NCBI GenBank assembly: GCA_032622095.1
Contig: CP136063.1
Span: forward strand, 144,789,950-144,853,949
Direction of reading: 5' to 3'
Source of the DNA: Siphonodentalium dalli
Taxonomy: Eukaryota > Mollusca > Scaphopoda > Gadilida > Siphonodentaliidae
DNA length: 64,000 bases
Part shown: positions 59,095 through 64,000 of the stretch, piece by piece
Layout of the letters: every line of letters begins with the position of its first letter
Numbering within the stretch: the first letter of the stretch is position 1
Notes under the pieces: generated by a model
Told to the model about the DNA's origin: nothing
What the model saw: the letters and a program-made list of their open reading frames with translations, nothing else
The model's database searches: none
Translations under genes and position numbers: made by a program

Positions 59095-62031
59095 ATGGCC
59101 GACAATCGTACCGTCGGCGATGAGCTTAACCCAGCTGAAGACCTCTGTGTCATATGTGGTTTTGGTTTTGTTAATGATCCACCGGTAAAGGTGGGGGCAA
59201 AAGGTATTGTGACTCTCATAAGCTGTTGCGGACAACGGGGGCGACCTAATTTGAAAAAATACCTCACCGCGCGCAGCCAGGTGACGCCTGTCGACAAAGT
59301 GCTGGTGCATGCAGGTTGCCGGAGAGATTTTACCGACACAAAAAGAAAGACACAAGATAAGTTGGTGGTTTCAGAAGCGAAAAGACTACGATCTGATGCA
59401 ACGCCAATCAATATAGCAGAAGACTGCTTAATATGTGGAGTTCATACAAGCACTGATGTTAGACACCCAGATAGGTCCACACCAATGAGCCAAGTAGAGA
59501 CCATCACTTTCAGGGACAAGCTCTTACAATGCTGTGCGCATAGACAGGATGCTTTAGCATATGACGTGGAGAAGCGCATTCAAGGGCGCATTGACTTGGT
59601 AGCAGCATAGGCCGTTTACCACCACGGATATCTGACTCGATTCTTGCAAGGCAAGGATGTGAGTCAACCCGAGACAGGAAAAGCAGGTCGAAGATCAGAT
59701 CAGGGTATGAAACATTGGTTCGAAACGATTTGTAATTGGTTCGAGACAGAAGCTGGTGCTGAATTAACACTGTTAGTGAGTTACATTCCAGAATGGTTGA
59801 ATTCGCAGGCGAGTCAGAGGTTTATACTGTTAAAAGTTTGAAAGGTAACTTAGAGGAATACTATGCAGAATTCATTTTCTTCGCCGAGGTTAAGGGACGG
59901 AAGGATGTCGTTTGTTTTCGAAATATGGCCAACTTCATTATAAATGAAAAGTGGTACACTGATAAAAAACAGGATTTAGATGAGGAGGCAGACAGGATTG
60001 TCTTGACTGCAGCAAGAATAATAAAAGCACAAATAAGGGAGGCCGATTACAGTCGCGAATCTTATCAACCCAGTGACGCTATATCTATTATTAGTCAGGG
60101 GCGAAATTGGATCCCGAATCACCTGCAACGCCTACTAAAGATTTTAATTCCGTCCGATGTCAAGCAGAATAGCATCGGTCATTCCATTGTACATGGTGCT
60201 CGTCCACATTCGGTTATAACACCAACGCTGTTTGGACTGGGTGTAGAAATGGACAATGTGTTTGGTTCCAAATGGCTAGTGAACGAGTTATCCCGGTTGG
60301 GATTCTCTGTTACCCACGATGAAGTTGAGAGGTACAAGCAATCCGTCATTCAGACCGAAACGCCCAGTCAAATACTAACTGACTATGCCTTCGTTCAGTG
60401 GGTGGCAGATAATGTCGACCACAACATAGCAACTCTAGATGGCAAGGGGACCTTCCATGGAATGGGGATAGTTGCAATATCTGCACCCATGAATCAATCA
60501 GCACTGAACATGAAATCGCGTGTAATCATGAGACAAAAGCGGTTGACGGTTGGTGAGCTCGTGAAAAACAAAGGAGTGTCCATCTCCGAATATGTTGATG
60601 TTATTGGCAAAGGAATTTCCAATATCAAACTGAAACCTCTTCTTCATTTGGCCACACCATATACCCTCCCACCTGACCTCAGCACAGATCTGCTGTGGCA
60701 CTCAGCATGCTTTTTCAGTAAGAGTGAAAAACCTAGCGCGAACTGGTCAGGTTTCATGCAAAGTGCTTACTTTCAGGACGACACTCTGACCGCTGAGAAA
60801 TCAGATGTTCTGTTCCTTCCCATCATCGATCTGAATCCGTCAGATGACGATTGCATTTATTCTACACTCATTTATGTTGAGGAACAGGCACGTAGATTGA
60901 ACATCCACACGCCATGTATCACTTTCGACCAGCCGTTGTGGCTCAAGGCTGTAAACATAATAAGTTCTAAGTCGATGAACATAGTGTGTAGGCTGGGCGG
61001 ATTTCACACTGTAATGAGCTTCATGGGGAGTATCGGTTCGATGATGAAGGGGTCGGGGTTAGAAGAAGCTTTGGAGAAAGTGTACGGTCAGAACACAGTG
61101 ACCCATATGATATCTGGAAAGGCAGTGTCGAGGGCATTGCGTGGTTACTACCTAGTTGAGGCTGCGCGTTTCAATAAGTTGATAGCTGAAGTTGTCCCAG
61201 TTGAAAAGGGCGGCAGTTCTGCGGACATCGAATCGGTAATGGAACAAGATGACATAGAAGCCTCACACATGCAACAGGGTGATGTACACGTTGTTGGTGA
61301 AAACACGATGGGCAAAATGCACCAGAGTGAAATGGGCAGAATACAAAAAGTGCGTGAAGAGATTGAAATTGGTGTTGTTCCTATATCCGCGGCTGCGGAC
61401 TCAACTGAACTGTTGAAGGTCGAGCAATGTATTAATTGTTATAAATCACTGCTTGTCAAAGAATCCCTCACAGCAAAATTGTGGGTGCAGTATATGGATT
61501 ATGTGCAAACCCTAAAGAACTTCATCCGTGCTGAGCGAACAGGGGATTGGAATCTGCATATTGTAACATTAGGGAAGATGCTGAACCTCTTCGCAGCCAC
61601 TAGTCATATAAATTACGCAAAGAGCTGCAGACTATATCTCCAAATGATGCTAGAATTACCAGTGAAGCATCCTTGTGTACATCAGTGTTTGAGGAACATG
61701 GCTTCCATGTAGCCCGTAGAAGTAGCAGATTATGGGCGGGGTTATCAACCGATCTTATACACTGAATAATGACGTATTGAATGCTGATGGTGGGGTTGGG
61801 AACGACGTGGTGAGGATCTTTCCCCAGTCATGACTGACCAGAATACAGCCCAAGACGAATTGCTCAAGTTTGTACGGTGCAAGTGTAAGATGTCATAAAA
61901 AACCATGTGACACCAATGTGTGTACATGTCGCAAACATGGTCTGAAATGTGTTATCGCTTGTGGAGATTGTCGTGGAGAGGGCTGCGTGAATTCAGAAGA
62001 GGTTCTGATAGATGACGAGGGTGAGGTCTGA
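59095..62031 (+). pseudogene. Transposase of the TIR element: Cys-rich N terminus, core, CXC tail
   Basis: From ATG at 59095 the N terminus has two finger-like clusters (CVICGFGF ... CCGQ ... HAGC, and CLIC ... CCAHRQD). TAG at 59611-59613 breaks the frame, which then stays open to 59841. A frameshift near 59790 leads to the long core (59793-61712) with FFAEVKGRKDVVCF, FVQWVADNVDHNIATLDGKG, TFHGMG, TPCITFDQPLWLKA and LGGFHTVMSFMGSIG. Conserved Asp residues in DNVDHN and TFDQPLW could be catalytic, but I cannot assign the triad. After another shift HVARRSSRLWAGLSTDLI appears, then a damaged stretch, then a CXC-type tail (VRCKCK, CTCRKHGLKC, ACGDCRGEGC; nine cysteines). One nonsense codon and at least three frame breaks make it dead. 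No introns are evident. Confidence 0.85.
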
Positions 62032-62345
62032 GTATAAATGATATATTTGACACACAAGTGTCGAAATCATGAAGTATTTCTCATTCTGGTCATCACTGGC
62101 TGATTTCGATCAACAAAATAAACAAAAGAAATAATTGTCATTTTAGCGGCCATTTTGGTTGCCATCTTTTGACTCTGTGACTGATATTTGGTCATTGTGA
62201 CTCCCGTGGAATCCTTTGTCAAACGTGATGACATTTGTACGAGAGCAAACTCATTACCCCTAGCTCACAATGGACTAATGCTGATTTGGGGAATATTTAT
62301 AATCGTTAGCCGCCACATTGGACGCCATCTTGAATCCTGAATATT

Positions 62346-62466
62346 CCCCAAGGCGGATTTTAGCGGATTTTGGATATGTTATTCCTGATACTTTTGCGCG
62401 CAAAAGGAGACCAAAACCAGCTTTATAACAATTTTTTCCAGGTTCAACCTCCCGACGACCACACTA
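62346..62466 (-). repeat. Right terminal inverted repeat
   Basis: 121 bp, beginning CCCCAAGGCGGATTTTAGCG; reverse complement of the left end. Confidence 0.92.
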
Positions 62467-62469
62467 ACT
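62467..62469. other. Target site duplication, right (ACT)
   Basis: ACT immediately after CGACCACACTA; the LINE continues as TGGGAGG. Confidence 0.88.
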
Positions 62470-63203
62470 TGGGAGGATTGGTGCCATCAGCGGATTATTA
62501 GGTTGTTTAAGGGTTTTGACACTTTTTTCTGCTTGTCGAAGAAGTGCATGCAAGGTGATGAAATCTGTTCGGACATTAAATGTCGATAAGAGGGAATGTC
62601 TAGTGTGAAATGTGCCATCAGTCTGGAAAAGATCGTTAACGAAAATGATTCCATGTTCTCTCCATGTCCGTATATTTAGTGTCGAGCCATTTATTTTAAA
62701 ATGTTCATTATTCCATAAAATTGAAGACAGTAAGGGTAGGGTCTCTTTTTCTGCTACCAATAGCTCAGACCAGGCGATAAGGACATCTCTCCAGAAAGGA
62801 TTCTGGATGCGGGCAAAATATAGCTTTAAGTATTGGCCTCCATATGCAAGAAAGAGGGGATCTTCGTCTATTGGTAAATCTACAAGGGGGTGCCATTTCG
62901 GCCGTTTCAGTATAATTCGGCGGATCCATGTTATCTTCATAGATGAATTGAAAGCTTCGACATCAACCATTTTCAGGCCCCCTGCTTCGAATTTTTGGCA
63001 GAGTTGGGTTCTTTTAACTCTGTCTCGTTTTCCTCCCCAAACAAAGTTAAACAGAATCGTTTTTAAATTTAAAAAAAATGATGCTGTCGGGTTGGGAAGA
63101 GACTGAAATAGGTGGGTTATTTTTGGCAGTATAAGAGATTTTATTACCGTGATTCTACCCAAAGGAGTCAATGGCCTATGTCCCCATGATTTTATCAGGG
63201 TCT
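62467..63203 (-). pseudogene. LINE ORF2, part 1 (post-RT region)
   Basis: KSWGHRPLTPLGRITVIKSL, LFQSLPNPTASFFLNLKT and GGLKMVDVEAFNSSMKITWI are the conserved region after the RT of Tx1/L1-clade LINEs. The frame is open for 235 residues and stops only because the transposon supplies TAG at its first codon (62464-62466 on the complementary strand). The gene is 5'-truncated. Confidence 0.9.
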
Positions 63204-63257
63204 TAACCCTTTGAACCCTGGCGCCCCACAGTGATCGACACCCTGACCCGGGGCTCC

Positions 63258-63928
63258 CAGTGGTATGTCCGCTTAAATTAGATAGTTTCTAGTAGCATGG
63301 TGTTGATTATGTTCACTTTGCGACACCGGTCTGAAACTTTACAGGTTTGTCCCCCATGGATCAGCGATCATTATAAGATCGCGAGACTTTGCCTCGCGGC
63401 AACTCGTTGGTAACGGTTGCTAGGCAACTACCCGGAATTGACTGGAAAATTTAAATATAGCTTATAGCGTCGTAATTCAACCTCAGTGATTGCGTTTTTT
63501 GATGCAGGTATACTACCCTAACGTGAAATTTGAGATATACCCGACCAGAATAGTGAACAAAATATCCCATTTAAGGGTAGCAACGGTTGCTAAGCAAATA
63601 CCACAACTGATCGAATGACATAATTGCACTAACCATTCAGTGGTATGTTTTGCCTTAATTTAGACAGTGTCTAGTCGCATGGTGTTGGTTATGTTGAAAG
63701 GGGACACCTACCTGAAACTGTGCAGGCATGATATATGCATGCACGGACCACTGATCATTGTAAGATCGGGAGACTTTGCCACCCGATCTCGCCTTAGAAA
63801 CGGTTACTAGGCAACTACCCGAAATTTGCAGGATAAACGAATTCTAGCTTATAACGTTGTAATTATACATCAGCGAATTGCGTTTCGATGCAACCAATAT
63901 CCTAATGTGAAATTAAGATATACCTGAC
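63258..63928. repeat. Tandem duplication, unit about 385 bp
   Basis: 63258-63543 and 63643-63928 share AGTGGTATGT, TAGTCGCATGGTGTTG-TTATG, GATCATTGTAAGATCG-GAGACTTTGCC, GGCAACTACCCG and TGAAATT-GATATACC. Moderately diverged. Confidence 0.85.
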
Positions 63929-64000
63929 CATGCGCGAGTAAGTCAACTTGATATGCGATAGACTTTTTGCTGCATGTGGCACAACAGAGACTGATATTAC

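Larger units (their letters stand above)
58388..62466 (+). mobile_element. 4,079-bp DNA transposon with TIRs and 3-bp target duplication
   Basis: The ends are TAGTATAGTCGTTGTGG (left) and CGACCACACTA (right, complementary TAGTGTGGTCG). Inverted repeats extend to 58519 and from 62346, sharing AAAAAATTGTTATAAAGC and ATATCCAAAATCCGCTAAAA. ACT flanks both sides (58385-58387 and 62467-62469). The empty site is visible because the host LINE frame is restored on excision. The only gene inside is the Cys-rich CXC-tailed protein at 59095-62031, which must therefore be the transposase or its relic. A 3-bp duplication and a Cys-cluster-bearing transposase recall the Academ superfamily, from memory; no XPG nuclease domain is visible. 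Confidence 0.92.
57310..63203 (-). mobile_element. Tx1/L1-like LINE, 5'-truncated, split by a DNA transposon
   Basis: The element reads from about 63203 to 62467, is interrupted by the transposon at 58388-62466, and resumes from 58387 to its poly(A) tail. Excising the transposon with one ACT gives an uninterrupted frame through MAPILPS and NYILLLRNAKGGRDFYN. The 5' part, including endonuclease and RT core, is absent. Confidence 0.92.

Noticed and set aside
59076-59411. Minus-strand frames of 90-111 codons
   Set aside because: Antisense shadows of the transposase N terminus.
62612-63106. Plus-strand frame of 164 codons
   Set aside because: Antisense shadow of the minus-strand LINE ORF2.
1-64000. 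tRNA, rRNA or tRNA-derived SINE genes
   Set aside because: No cloverleaf with A and B boxes or rRNA core sequence was seen by eye; a covariance-model scan would be needed to exclude decayed copies.

Overview
This 64 kb window is animal nuclear DNA. It is AT-rich, has GT-AG introns, and carries one host gene surrounded by many transposon copies. The repertoire (APE-type LINEs, a Tx1/L1-like LINE, a DD34E Tc1 transposase, foldback elements, Helitron-like tandem repeats and a CXC-tailed transposase family) fits a marine invertebrate, plausibly a lophotrochozoan. The species cannot be fixed from the sequence alone. No rRNA, tRNA, CRISPR or bacterial-type operon is visible.

The host gene is a zona pellucida (ZP) domain membrane protein on the + strand (11904-43241). 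Nine exons with matching splice phases give 390 codons. The order is a signal peptide (exons 1-2), a four-cysteine ZP-N half (exons 3-4), a linker and ZP-C half (exons 5-8), an RKKR furin site (exon 8), and a transmembrane helix with a short Ser/Thr-rich tail (exon 9). Its roughly 31 kb length comes almost entirely from repeats in the introns.

Layout. 1-5150: a nearly complete LINE on the - strand abutting, 5' end to 5' end, the 3' part of a related LINE on the + strand. 5370-6300: simple TG/TA-rich DNA. 6310-11590: a large foldback element whose outer arms are arrays of a 22-bp repeat, followed directly by the ZP start exon. ZP intron 5 (18751-32645) holds a 3 kb giant inverted repeat (19525-22495), a decayed Tx1/L1-like LINE, a 650-bp interspersed repeat and small palindromes. 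Intron 7 holds a dead Tc1 element and LINE relics. Intron 8 holds a nested inverted repeat, a Helitron-like tandem array and a 620-bp inverted repeat. 44-55 kb is intergenic and unusually rich in inverted repeats (44.2-46.6, 47.3-48.1, 49.6, 52.0-54.7 kb). 55-57.3 kb holds decayed coding remnants.

The clearest new result is at 57310-63203. A - strand Tx1/L1-like LINE with a poly(A) tail was split by a 4,079-bp DNA transposon (58388-62466). The transposon has about 120-130 bp terminal inverted repeats and a 3-bp target duplication (ACT). Removing it with one ACT restores the LINE reading frame exactly. The transposon carries a decayed gene for a Cys-rich, CXC-tailed protein family usually left uncharacterised in invertebrate genomes, which identifies that family as a transposase, possibly Academ-like.
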